A stretch of 14,542 bases of DNA from JASEJA01 sp038872535 (GCA_038872535.1 JAVZJY010000031.1:1-14542), one strand, 5' to 3'. Shown: positions 1-7,994, counted from the first letter of the stretch. A program made the numbers and translations. Notes: generated from the sequence alone by a model not told the origin.

Positions 1-193
1 AATAACGGATGAGGAAATGTTTAAGACTTTTAACATGGGCTGGGGCTTCGCAATGATAGTTGATAGAAAGGATGTGGACAAAGCTTTAGATGTCTTAGAG
101 AGGAATGGAGCAGAAGCTGAGCCGATAGGTCATATAACGGATTCTAAAGGAATAAGGATTCTTTATAAGGATAGGAAAATTGTTTTGAAATAA
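1..193 (+). CDS. purM: Phosphoribosylformylglycinamidine cyclo-ligase (AIR synthase), C-terminal end only
   Basis: Reading from base 2, an open frame of 63 codons runs in from the left edge and stops at TAA 191-193. It contains MFKTFNMGWGFAMIV, which matches the PurM C-terminal signature (TFNMG, then a hydrophobic strand), followed by a helix and the glycine-rich IGHITDSKGIRIL end. PurM closes the imidazole ring of FGAM using ATP, step 5 of purine synthesis. The next genes are purS, purL and purQ, which make its substrate, so the context agrees. The usual residue after NMG is V or I; here it is W. The start and the ATP-binding N-terminal domain lie outside the window. Confidence rests on the short motif plus the neighbours. 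Confidence 0.88.
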   Translation, partial: ITDEEMFKTFNMGWGFAMIVDRKDVDKALDVLERNGAEAEPIGHITDSKGIRILYKDRKIVLK

Positions 194-218
194 TTTTGCC
201 TTCTTGCTGATAAAAGCG

Positions 219-225
219 TTTAAAT
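219..225 (+). promoter_or_regulatory. Candidate TATA box for a leaderless purS transcript
   Basis: TTTAAAT at 219-225 is centred 27 bases before the purS ATG at 249, the usual distance from an archaeal TATA box to the transcription start. The bases just before the ATG (aaatttaaacttagcct) carry no Shine-Dalgarno sequence. Together this suggests transcription starting at or next to the ATG. purM ends only 55 bases upstream, so read-through from purM is also possible. Confidence 0.45.
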
Positions 226-248
226 CTCTTAAAATTTAAACTTAGCCT

Positions 249-500
249 ATGAAATACCGCTTAAAAATTGAAGTAAAATTAAAGCCTGGGCACAGCGACC
301 CGGAAGGAGAAACTACGGCATATTTGCTGAGGGAGCTTGGTTATAGAGTTGAAACTGTGAATGTTAGTAAGGTTTACTATGTGATTCTTGAAGCTGAATC
401 CAAGGAAGAAGCTAAGGCAAGGGCTGATGAGATGTGTAGGAGGCTTTTGGCAAATCCAACAAAGGATGATTATGTGATAGTGGTTGAGGAAGAAAGATGA
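249..500 (+). CDS. purS: Phosphoribosylformylglycinamidine synthase subunit PurS
   Basis: This 83-residue protein has the typical PurS length. PurS is the small dimeric subunit that bridges PurL and PurQ in the FGAM synthase complex of archaea and Gram-positive bacteria and is needed to pass ammonia from PurQ to PurL. The sequence shows a first strand (YRLKIEVKLKPGHSDPEGET), then a helix (LLRELGYRVETVNVSKVYYV), then the second helix and strand, the alpha/beta layout of the family. KPG..DPEG near residues 12-20 and the central LGY.V..V...K.Y are family signatures. There is no Shine-Dalgarno sequence at the ATG, but a TATA-like box sits 27 bases upstream. Its TGA stop overlaps the purL ATG in an ATGA, so the two are probably translationally coupled. 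Confidence 0.95.
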   Translation: MKYRLKIEVKLKPGHSDPEGETTAYLLRELGYRVETVNVSKVYYVILEAESKEEAKARADEMCRRLLANPTKDDYVIVVEEER

Positions 501-2878
501 GTGGGAGCCTTTACATTCGCAGAAAAACTCCGTTTCCACTTTTTGAAGTGAACGTTCTTGAGGCTTCTGAACAGCAGCTCTTGGAAATAAGCCGCGAACT
601 TGGCATAGGCTTGAATTTGCAGGAAATGAAGAGTGTTCAAGAACATTTTAGGCGAAAAGGGCGAAATCCAACAGATGTGGAACTTCAAACAATTGGACAA
701 ACATGGTCTGAACATTGCTTTCACAAAACCTTTAAGGGCAAAGTAAAGTTTGATGGGAAAGAGATTGAAAGCCTTTTTAGAACTTATATTGCAAAGGCAA
801 CCAACGAGATTAAGCCAAAATGGTGCTTTTCCATTTTTGAGGATAACGCGGGCATAATCCGCTTTGACAAGGGTTATGGAGTGGCGGTTAAAGTTGAAAC
901 TCATAATCATCCATCTGCTGTAGAACCTTTTGGAGGTGCAGCCACTGGTGTTGGTGGGGTGATTCGTGATATTTTGGGGGTTTGGGCTGATCCAATAGCG
1001 TGTATGGATGTTTTGGGTTTTGGTCCATTAGATTTTGATTATGAAAGGCTTCCGCCTGGCGTTAAACATCCAAAGTATGTTTATATGGGAGTAGTCGCTG
1101 GCATAGGAAGTTATGGCAATAATATGGGTATTCCAACGGTTAACGGTGCCATATATTTTGATGAAAGTTATGTTGGGAACGTGGTTGTTTACTGTGGATG
1201 TGTTGGATTGCTTCCGTTGAGAAAGTTTAGGAGAAACGCTAAGCCAAATGACGTTATAGTTTTGGCTGGAGGGAGAACCGGTCGGGATGGCATTCACGGC
1301 GTAACATTTGCATCAGCCGTATTAACAGAAAAGTCAGAGGAAGTTTCGAGACCAGCGGTTCAAATCGCAAATCCCATCGAGGAGGAAAAGCTGAAGAGGG
1401 CGATAATTAGGATTCGTGATTTGGAGCTTGCTTCGGCAATAACAGACCTAGGTGGAGGAGGCTTATCATCAGCCGTCGGCGAAACAGCAAAACGGTTTAG
1501 TTGCGGCGCTGTCGTTGAGTTGGATAAGGTTCCATTAAAGTATCATGGTTTGGCGCCTTGGGAAATTTACGTTTCTGAATCCCAAGAGAGGATGCTTTTG
1601 ACCGTGCCTCGTGAAAATTTGGAGAAAGTTTTGGAAGTTTTTAGGAGCGAGGATGTGGAGGCTAATGCTATTGGAAAATATACGGCGGATGAGGTTTTAA
1701 GGATTTATTATCAAGGTGAAAAAGTTGCTGAAATAGATATTCCATTCTTGTTCGAACCGCCCAAAGTCATAAGAACCGCCCAATACAAACCGAAAATTTT
1801 TGAGGAACCATTCTTTCAAGAACCAGAAAACTTGACTGAAACGCTTATGCAGCTTTTGTCATCGCCTAACATTGCAAGCAAAGAAAGCGTAATACGCACT
1901 TACGACCATGAAGTGAGAGGGAACACTTTGCTTAAGCCATTGCATGGCGAGTTTGCTGGGCCTAATGATGCTGCTGTTCTTAAACCATTGGCGGATTCGT
2001 GGAAGGGTTTAGCCATTTCATGTGGGATGAACCCGAATTATGGAAAGATTGATGTTTATTGGATGGCTGCCTCAGCCATAGATGAAGCTATAAGGAATAA
2101 TGTGGCTGTTGGCGGCAGAAGAATTGCCTTGCTTGACAATTTCACATGGGGCAATCCGGAAAAGCCAGAAATTCTTGGCAGTCTTGTTAGGGCTTGTGAG
2201 GCATGTTATGATTTTGCAACCGCTTTTAAGACGCCATTCATTTCTGGAAAGGACAGTCTCTACAATGAGTCTCCGCTTGGAACGGTTACGCCGACTCTTT
2301 TAATAACGGCTTTAGGAATAGTTCCAGACGTTCGTTTGGTTGTGTCCATGGATGTTAAAGAAGTTGGCGACTTAATCTACATTGTTGGGCAAACTTATAA
2401 TGAGCTGGGCGGTTCAGAATATTATAGGCTGAAGGGTTTCGTTGGGGACGCTGTGCCGAAAGTGCGGGCAAACCAAGCCAAGAAAACTTTTAAGGCTGTT
2501 ACTAAGGCTGTGGATTTGGGTTTGGTTAAGGCTTGTCATGATTTATCTGAGGGCGGTTTGGGTGTGGCGGCGGCGGAGATGGCTTTTGCTGGAGGATATG
2601 GGATGGAATTGCACTTGCAGAATGTTCAAAAAGAAAATCTAAACCGTAACGATTTTGTTTTGTTTTCAGAGTCTAACAGCCGCTTTTTAGTGGAAGTTTC
2701 GCAAAAGGCGAAGGAAGAGTTTGAAGCATTGTTTAAAGGCGTGGCATATGCGGAAATAGGAAAAGTCACAAAAACTCCACGATTATGTGTTTACGGATTA
2801 AACGATGAAGTTGTTGTGGACGCTTCGTTGAATGATTTGTTGACAAGTTGGAAAAGAACCCTAAGCAGCGGGGTTTAA
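497..2878 (+). CDS. purL: Phosphoribosylformylglycinamidine synthase subunit PurL (small type)
   Basis: PurL uses ATP and ammonia delivered by PurQ to convert FGAR to FGAM, step 4 of purine synthesis. At 793 residues it is the small (PurSLQ-dependent) PurL, slightly longer than the usual 600-770, and it lacks the fused glutaminase domain of large PurL. Visible motifs are WSEHC at residues 70-74, KVETHNHPSA at about 132-141 with a glycine-rich GGAATGVGG, SGKDS at about 583-587, and CHDLSEGGLGVA from residue 680, covering both halves of the duplicated AIR-synthase-like fold. The ATG at 497 overlaps the purS stop. A variable N-terminal stretch of about 20 residues precedes the conserved part. 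The coding strand is rich in G and T (many GTT, TTG and GGT codons), unlike sucC at the other end of the window. Confidence 0.98.
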   Translation: MSGSLYIRRKTPFPLFEVNVLEASEQQLLEISRELGIGLNLQEMKSVQEHFRRKGRNPTDVELQTIGQTWSEHCFHKTFKGKVKFDGKEIESLFRTYIAKATNEIKPKWCFSIFEDNAGIIRFDKGYGVAVKVETHNHPSAVEPFGGAATGVGGVIRDILGVWADPIACMDVLGFGPLDFDYERLPPGVKHPKYVYMGVVAGIGSYGNNMGIPTVNGAIYFDESYVGNVVVYCGCVGLLPLRKFRRNAKPNDVIVLAGGRTGRDGIHGVTFASAVLTEKSEEVSRPAVQIANPIEEEKLKRAIIRIRDLELASAITDLGGGGLSSAVGETAKRFSCGAVVELDKVPLKYHGLAPWEIYVSESQERMLLTVPRENLEKVLEVFRSEDVEANAIGKYTADEVLRIYYQGEKVAEIDIPFLFEPPKVIRTAQYKPKIFEEPFFQEPENLTETLMQLLSSPNIASKESVIRTYDHEVRGNTLLKPLHGEFAGPNDAAVLKPLADSWKGLAISCGMNPNYGKIDVYWMAASAIDEAIRNNVAVGGRRIALLDNFTWGNPEKPEILGSLVRACEACYDFATAFKTPFISGKDSLYNESPLGTVTPTLLITALGIVPDVRLVVSMDVKEVGDLIYIVGQTYNELGGSEYYRLKGFVGDAVPKVRANQAKKTFKAVTKAVDLGLVKACHDLSEGGLGVAAAEMAFAGGYGMELHLQNVQKENLNRNDFVLFSESNSRFLVEVSQKAKEEFEALFKGVAYAEIGKVTKTPRLCVYGLNDEVVVDASLNDLLTSWKRTLSSGV

Positions 2879-2880
2879 GC

Positions 2881-3699
2881 ATGAGGCGGGAAGAGATTAA
2901 AGTCTGCGTTTTAAGGGTTGGCGGAACAAACTGCGATGCAGAGACGAAGCAAGCTTTTGAGGAGTTGGGTGTTCAAGCTGAAATTTTACATGCAAATGAG
3001 CTGGTTAAACGTGGAAACCTTTTGGAATATCATGTTCTGGTTTTTCCCGGAGGCTTCTCTTATGGGGATTATGTGCGAGCAGGTGCCATATGGGCAAAGT
3101 GGATAATGGCAAAATTGGGCATGGAGCTTAAAGCCTTCGTAGACGAAAACCGCTTAATCCTTGGTATTTGTAATGGCTTTCAAGTGCTTGTTGAGGCTGG
3201 TTTTCTTCCGGGATTTGATGGGATAAGCCCATATCCAGAAGCGGTTTTGGCAACCAATTTTCCACCAGGATATAATTGCCGTTGGATTTACATTAAGCAC
3301 GAAAATAAGGGAAAATGTGCGTTCACTTGGAACATTCCACATGAAAAAGTTTTGCGGATTCCCGTTGCCCATTCAGAGGGCAGATTCATGTTTGCAAAAG
3401 AAAAGGAAAAAGAGTTTCTGGAAAGACTTTACGAAAATGACCAGTTGGTCTTTCGCTATTGTGATAAAAGTGGCGAATATGCTGATGGACGTTTTCCAAC
3501 AAACCCAAACGGTTCTTTCCATGATATAGCTGGAATATGCAACCCAGAAGGGACTATTTTTGGTTTGATGCCGCATCCAGAAAGAGCCTTTTATTGGTGG
3601 CAACAGCCAGACTGGACAAGACAAAAGCAAATGCCACAATACGGCGATGGAAAATTGATTTTCGAAAGTTTAATTGAATACTTAATCAAGAAACTTTAA
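2881..3699 (+). CDS. purQ: Phosphoribosylformylglycinamidine synthase subunit PurQ (glutaminase)
   Basis: PurQ is the class I glutamine amidotransferase of the FGAM synthase complex. It hydrolyses glutamine and channels ammonia to PurL. The 272-residue protein has LRVGGTNCDAET near the N-terminus, FPGGFSYGDYVRAG at about 55-68, the nucleophile elbow GICNGFQ with Cys97, and PHPER with His232 and Glu234 completing the triad. It is about 40 residues longer than typical bacterial PurQ. The extra length lies mostly before and after PHPE (WWQQPDWTRQKQMPQYGDG). I place the start at the ATG 2 bases after the purL stop; an in-frame TTG at 2848 would overlap purL by 31 bases and adds unconserved residues. 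The last 18 bases overlap the end of the convergent PfkB gene. Confidence 0.97.
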   Translation: MRREEIKVCVLRVGGTNCDAETKQAFEELGVQAEILHANELVKRGNLLEYHVLVFPGGFSYGDYVRAGAIWAKWIMAKLGMELKAFVDENRLILGICNGFQVLVEAGFLPGFDGISPYPEAVLATNFPPGYNCRWIYIKHENKGKCAFTWNIPHEKVLRIPVAHSEGRFMFAKEKEKEFLERLYENDQLVFRYCDKSGEYADGRFPTNPNGSFHDIAGICNPEGTIFGLMPHPERAFYWWQQPDWTRQKQMPQYGDGKLIFESLIEYLIKKL

Positions 3700-4596
3700 A
3701 TCTTCAATATGCGGAAGCCCTGTTCTGGCGCCCATTTTCATTATGCACCTTGACGCTACAAAATTGCCGAGCCTTCCGCACTCATACAAACTTTTACCAT
3801 TAATTAAGCCATATAGGAAGCCTGCACAGAAGGCATCGCCAGCGCCTGTTGTATCCACAACTTTTACGTTAAAGCGGTTTATTTGGTGACTTTCCTTTCC
3901 ATCAGTGACATAACAACCCTTACTGCCAAGCTTTACAGCAATTATTTTAACGCCCTTTTCAAGCAGCAACTCAGCGCCTTTCTTATACTCCTTTATTTTA
4001 GTTAGGAGTTCGAGTTCTCTTTGGTTTGGCATCAAAACAAAAGTGCGCTTTATTATGGGCTCTAATGCGACTAATCCTTTTCGGGCGTATAATTCTCCAG
4101 GGTCAAGGCTTACCTTAACATTTTCTGGCAATATTTCAACAAGCCTCTTTTGGGTTTGGAAGGATTTTTCTCCAACAAAAGAGGTCAGATGCAAAAATTT
4201 CGTGTTGAAGGCGTAATCCTTGCTTATTTCGTTGAACTCTATTGTGTCGTTCACGCCTGAATCCACATATAAGGCTCGTTCGCCCTTTTGATCTACGAAA
4301 CCCATGACTGTTCCGCTTCTGCCATTTTTTGCATAGATTATGCCATTTGTGTCGACGCCTTCCTTTCGAAAATCTTCAATCAGCATTTTTCCTTCCCTGT
4401 CGTTGGCTACTTTTCCTATAAAACCCACTTTACAGCCGAGCCTTGCCAAACCAACAGTGGTGTTTGCCGCTGAGCCCCCACACCATTCTTGACAGTCTAT
4501 AATGAAACCTTCTTCTTCAGCCCCAGCTATTTTGTTCACTTTGAACAGTTTGTCAACGTTTAAGGCGCCGAAGCCTACCACATCAAAGGTGCTCAT
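3682..4596 (-). CDS. PfkB-family carbohydrate/nucleoside kinase, substrate unknown
   Basis: This is a 304-residue ribokinase-fold kinase. It has the N-terminal glycine pair motif GGSAANT at about 40-46, a sugar-binding strand (DSGVND) at about 112-117, MPNQRELELL at 189-198, and the PfkB signature DTTGAGDAF at 248-256, where Asp254 is the expected catalytic base that activates the acceptor hydroxyl. The family phosphorylates sugars or nucleosides (ribose, fructose, adenosine, inosine/cytidine in archaea), and motifs alone do not give the substrate. Its ATG overlaps the ftr stop (ATGA at 4593-4596), making it the last gene of the purF-purD-HAD-ftr operon. In that setting a nucleoside or ribose salvage kinase is a reasonable guess, but no more than that. 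No T-rich terminator is visible after its stop, and it overlaps purQ by 18 bases. Confidence 0.9.
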   Translation of the reverse strand: MSTFDVVGFGALNVDKLFKVNKIAGAEEEGFIIDCQEWCGGSAANTTVGLARLGCKVGFIGKVANDREGKMLIEDFRKEGVDTNGIIYAKNGRSGTVMGFVDQKGERALYVDSGVNDTIEFNEISKDYAFNTKFLHLTSFVGEKSFQTQKRLVEILPENVKVSLDPGELYARKGLVALEPIIKRTFVLMPNQRELELLTKIKEYKKGAELLLEKGVKIIAVKLGSKGCYVTDGKESHQINRFNVKVVDTTGAGDAFCAGFLYGLINGKSLYECGRLGNFVASRCIMKMGARTGLPHIEDLKFLD

Positions 4597-5504
4597 GAAA
4601 ACAGCTCACGCAAATAAATTTTATAATTGCCCAATTTTCCGCCATAATTTCCAGCTGAAACCTTCACCACACCATCAATGCCTAATACGGCTTCTATGCC
4701 AGCCCGCATAGCCCTTTTTACAGCTTCAAGCGAAACACCGTTAATTACAATTTCTGGAATATAATTGACGCCTTCTGGAACCTTTGACTCTTTGCTCAGC
4801 TTCTTTTTTAGGGATGAACAGTAGGGATGGTTTGTTGTCGGTCCAATCCACGGAAAACTTGTTTCAGGCTTGGAACCGGCACTGCACACGTCAAAAGGCG
4901 TTATTACACCATCAATTTTGTGAATTGCCTCTAAAGCTTTTTCTCCAGCCGTTTTTAGGGCTTCTTTTGTTTTGCACATAACCCAAAAATTTGCACCCAT
5001 AACTCCATGCGCATAGCCTATATGGCGTTCAATAATGAAGTCTGGAACCATTATTGGAACAACAATGACCTCACGCCCAAAACGTTTTTCAACCCACTCA
5101 TAACCGTCTCCACAGTGTCCAACACGCTCCATCATGTCAATTTTTCCCTCTGCCTTTGGCGTTGCGTCAAAAACTGCCGTAAAAGGCTTAACGAGAATGT
5201 CTTGGCGAATTCTGTAGGAAAGCTCAACCTCAAACTTCTTTAGGGATTCTGAAAAGGGCTTTTTTGGGTCTATTCCACCCCAAAACTGGAGCAAAGCACC
5301 TTCACGCTTGTCTGGAGTTTCTTTTTTGCTTAACCATTTTTCTATTCCGCCTTCAACTCTGCCAATGACTATGGATGGCGTTGCCGTGGCGTCTTCGGCT
5401 GCTTTTCGCAGTGTTTCTTCGTCATCAGCCGTAACGATTATTCTGGAGAAGATTCCTTCAAAAGCCTCTGCATAAGTGTCTTCCACATCAGCTTTCTTTA
5501 CCAT
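4593..5504 (-). CDS. ftr: Formylmethanofuran:tetrahydromethanopterin formyltransferase
   Basis: Ftr moves a formyl group between methanofuran and tetrahydromethanopterin, a cytosolic step of the archaeal C1 (methyl-branch Wood-Ljungdahl or methanogenic) pathway. The 303-residue length fits the family (about 297). The N-terminus VEDTYAEAFEG, central FDATPKAE at about 112-119, GDGYEW at 132-137 and the C-terminus KVSAGNYGGKLGNYKIYL agree with the Methanopyrus kandleri enzyme as I recall it. EIVING starts at Glu251, which aligns with the Glu245 I remember as an active-site residue. The gene starts 1 base after the HAD stop and its own stop overlaps the kinase start, so it is embedded in a purine operon rather than next to other C1 genes. 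The middle of the protein is more divergent than the ends, so a paralogue with altered substrate cannot be excluded. Confidence 0.93.
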   Translation of the reverse strand: MVKKADVEDTYAEAFEGIFSRIIVTADDEETLRKAAEDATATPSIVIGRVEGGIEKWLSKKETPDKREGALLQFWGGIDPKKPFSESLKKFEVELSYRIRQDILVKPFTAVFDATPKAEGKIDMMERVGHCGDGYEWVEKRFGREVIVVPIMVPDFIIERHIGYAHGVMGANFWVMCKTKEALKTAGEKALEAIHKIDGVITPFDVCSAGSKPETSFPWIGPTTNHPYCSSLKKKLSKESKVPEGVNYIPEIVINGVSLEAVKRAMRAGIEAVLGIDGVVKVSAGNYGGKLGNYKIYLRELFS

Positions 5505-5505
5505 T

Positions 5506-6588
5506 CTATCCCAACCTTCCTATGGCTTCACCCCTAACCTTTTTTCGGAATTCGCTACTTTCTTTTATCAGAACATCCATATTCTCTTTTGTTATTATTT
5601 TAACTTTAGGCAATTTTTCAGGATACAAACCAAAAAGTTTGTTAAGCAATGTGGGGTTTATGGGCGCTTTCTTTAGTATTTCACTGCTCCAATTTTGGAC
5701 TATGTTTAGTGTTTGTTCTTTTCCAAATTTGCTGAATAATTCTGCGATTACTGCTGTGGTTATGCTGTTTTCGGATAAAATGGCAATTTCAGCATTTCTT
5801 ATGGCATACTCGTTACCGTTAAAAGAGACTGCTAAGCCACCATTTTCCTTCACAAGCCTAAAGGCTTCAACATCTGTTATGCTGTCGCCAACATACATAA
5901 CATCTGCCAGTTTCGCATTAACCTTTTTAGCTGCGTCTTTCACGGCTTCGGCTTTCTCGCTTCCCCCAACTGGGTTGACTTCGGAAAATATTTTGCCAAT
6001 TTCCATTTTGGCGATGATGTTCCAGAAAATTTCATCCAGCCGACCAATCAGCTCTTGGTCTTTTTTGGAAAAATCGCTTAAGGATTTTGCCTTCGGAGGG
6101 ATTTTAATCAAAGGCATTTGGGCAATTTCCTTTGCTAATTCTTTCAGTTTGCTTCTTTCCTCTGCTGTTATGGGGTATTTGTCGAGGTGTAGCTTTGTGC
6201 AGTAAGTGTTTTCGTATGGAAAATTCATGGCTTGGCATAAAGCTTCTATGTAATGCTGGTAGCTTGTGCTAACAATGAAAGCGTGGGCTACATCTCTTAA
6301 ATATGATAAAGTATCCTTAACATTAGCAATTAAAAGTAGGCTTTTAGCAGAAAAATCCCGCATTTTAGCGTCTGTAACATCATAAGCCTTTAGAAAAGGC
6401 AAAATAAGCTTTAAGGTGTCTCCAGCCTTATAATCTGGTCTTTTGAGAACTTCTGCCAAGACATCGTCATATTTGCTTATTACCGTGAAAAGTTTGTCAC
6501 CGTTTGGAACATAATGGCATGTTATTTCAAAGGCATTATCATTTTTTGAAATTGGACCTTCACAGTCTGATATGAAAACTCTTTTCAC
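5506..6588 (-). CDS. HAD-superfamily hydrolase, COG4030 / 'EhaR-like'
   Basis: This 360-residue protein starts with KRVFISDCEGPISKND, a HAD motif I in which the nucleophile Asp8 is followed by Glu10 instead of the usual second Asp. Motif II is probably VSTS at 106-109, Lys212 is a candidate motif III, and motif IV is YVGDSITDVEAF, with Asp235 and Asp239 as Mg2+ ligands. An inserted cap of roughly 90 residues lies between motifs II and III. As I recall, the closest named family is COG4030, labelled 'energy-converting hydrogenase A subunit R' in methanogens because it sits in eha operons. No eha gene is visible here, so I do not use that name. The start is GTG, and GTGA overlaps the purD stop. 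Phosphatase activity is likely from the fold; the substrate is unknown, with a purine or pterin phosphate suggested only by context. Confidence 0.85.
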   Translation of the reverse strand: MKRVFISDCEGPISKNDNAFEITCHYVPNGDKLFTVISKYDDVLAEVLKRPDYKAGDTLKLILPFLKAYDVTDAKMRDFSAKSLLLIANVKDTLSYLRDVAHAFIVSTSYQHYIEALCQAMNFPYENTYCTKLHLDKYPITAEERSKLKELAKEIAQMPLIKIPPKAKSLSDFSKKDQELIGRLDEIFWNIIAKMEIGKIFSEVNPVGGSEKAEAVKDAAKKVNAKLADVMYVGDSITDVEAFRLVKENGGLAVSFNGNEYAIRNAEIAILSENSITTAVIAELFSKFGKEQTLNIVQNWSSEILKKAPINPTLLNKLFGLYPEKLPKVKIITKENMDVLIKESSEFRKKVRGEAIGRLG

Positions 6589-7994
6589 TTTCCGAGCCTC
6601 AGCCTCTCCATATGCCTAATGCTTTTAGTTATATGCTTTTTAGAGGCTATGTCTTTCCTATTCCACAATGCTCCGCCTTTGATGGCTCTTATGCCTTCCA
6701 AGGAAATTTTTCTAGCAGTTTCTATGTTGTCGCCTATGCCCACAACACCCACGGCTCTGGATTTGAGGGCGTAAGTTTCGTTGTTGCGGAGTTCCATTGA
6801 TGCTGGGTAGATGCGGATTTTTTCGCCATATTTCTTGGCTAGTTCGTAAGCCTTTGTTAGGTCAACTGGCGTTCCAATTTCATTATTATCTACAAGTTTT
6901 GGAAAAACATCTATGTATCCACCGTAGTTTGGCGGAACCTTGTATGTGACAACTGTTGCAGCTTTTTCTAATTCAATCCTTGTTAGGGTTCCCTCCAAAA
7001 TTTTGAAGCAAACATCCACAAAATCATCTTTTAAAATTGGTAAAATGTTGATTATTTCCGGGTCGCCTGGTCTGCTGTTGTTTTCAAGAATTTTCGGTTC
7101 CTTTCCCGTGTGCATAAAAGCCACATAAAATGGGATTCCCTTTATGCTGTCGCCATCTTTAACATTCCACTTTTCAAAAATTCGCCTAACAATTTCCACT
7201 TCCCTAGCCCTATCAGCATCAGTCATAAAAGGCAAAACATCACCAACATCCTTATAAGAACCCATCCCACCAGTGTTCGGTCCCTTGTCATCGTCAAAGG
7301 CTCGCTTATAGTCTCTTGTTTCTGGTAAGGGCACTAAGTGTTTGCCGTCACAGAAGGCTTGAAAACTTGATTCTTCGCCATCAATTTTTTCTTCAATTAT
7401 TACTGAACCGTGCTGGAAGTTTGCCATAAAATGCTCAAACAACTGCTCTCGCGTGGTGAAATGGTCTCCCCATACGCCTACGCCTTTTCCAGCTGCTGGC
7501 TGGTCTGGTTTGACAACAGCCCTATTCCCAAGCTCATCCAGCCATTTGTAAACAGTTTTTTTCAATTCTTCTTGGCTTTTGTAATCTTTTGGGTTGAAAA
7601 TTTTGAAGCGTGGGTTTACTTCTGGCACAATTTTTTGGAATAGTAGGCGCTGTTGCACTTTGCTTGCTTCTATGGCGTATTCTTTTTTTGGACATATGAT
7701 GGGTATGCTGGTCCGCTTTTCCACGAGGTCGCGGACGCCATCGATTATGGGTTTTTCAGGTCCAACTATGCCAAAGTCAATTTCGTCCTTGTTATTTTCT
7801 ACAAATTTGCAAATTTCATCCACATTTAAGTCTGGAACAACCGTGTGCTTCACTGCCTTTTTGACATTAAAGGGGTTGCGTTGTTTATCAACAACAAAAA
7901 CCTTCACATCATATTTTGTGCTATGCATGAAAGCGTCTATCATGGCGGATTCTCTTGCACCATAAGAAACAACGAGTATGCCAACTTTCTCCAT
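6585..7994 (-). CDS. purD: Phosphoribosylamine-glycine ligase (GAR synthetase)
   Basis: PurD joins glycine to phosphoribosylamine using ATP, step 2 of purine synthesis. The ATP-grasp core is clear: VVKPDQPAAGKGVGV at about 160-174, IIEEKIDGEESSF at about 199-211, and the PurD-specific ETRDYKRAFDDDKGPNTGG block at about 225-243. It differs from common PurD in two places. The N-terminal glycine loop reads VSYGARESA rather than GSGGREHA, and the metal/ATP site reads NNSRPGDPE at about 305-313 rather than N.RFGDPE. At 469 residues it is 40-50 longer than bacterial PurD, with a basic tail. It lies 53 bases after purF, and its TGA overlaps the GTG of the HAD gene, indicating one transcript with coupled translation. 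Confidence 0.95.
   Translation of the reverse strand: MEKVGILVVSYGARESAMIDAFMHSTKYDVKVFVVDKQRNPFNVKKAVKHTVVPDLNVDEICKFVENNKDEIDFGIVGPEKPIIDGVRDLVEKRTSIPIICPKKEYAIEASKVQQRLLFQKIVPEVNPRFKIFNPKDYKSQEELKKTVYKWLDELGNRAVVKPDQPAAGKGVGVWGDHFTTREQLFEHFMANFQHGSVIIEEKIDGEESSFQAFCDGKHLVPLPETRDYKRAFDDDKGPNTGGMGSYKDVGDVLPFMTDADRAREVEIVRRIFEKWNVKDGDSIKGIPFYVAFMHTGKEPKILENNSRPGDPEIINILPILKDDFVDVCFKILEGTLTRIELEKAATVVTYKVPPNYGGYIDVFPKLVDNNEIGTPVDLTKAYELAKKYGEKIRIYPASMELRNNETYALKSRAVGVVGIGDNIETARKISLEGIRAIKGGALWNRKDIASKKHITKSIRHMERLRLGK

Noticed and set aside
470..910. A 146-codon minus-strand open frame
   Set aside because: It lies antisense to the conserved purS end and purL N-terminal half, has no recognisable motif, and its composition is that of an antisense shadow.
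2848..2880. TTG at 2848 as an upstream start for purQ
   Set aside because: It would add 11 unconserved residues and overlap purL. The ATG at 2881 directly after the purL stop gives the normal PurQ N-terminus.
4593..5504. Ftr gene product as a direct GAR transformylase (PurN or PurT)
   Set aside because: It has neither the PurN formyl-folate motifs nor an ATP-grasp domain. Its ends match Ftr closely, so only the indirect link is kept as a finding.
5522..6205. A 227-codon open frame on the plus strand, hydrophobic and Ser/Phe-rich
   Set aside because: It is the exact antisense of the HAD gene, which has conserved motifs and operon overlaps. The Ser/Phe/Leu bias is what the complement of a Lys/Glu-rich gene gives.
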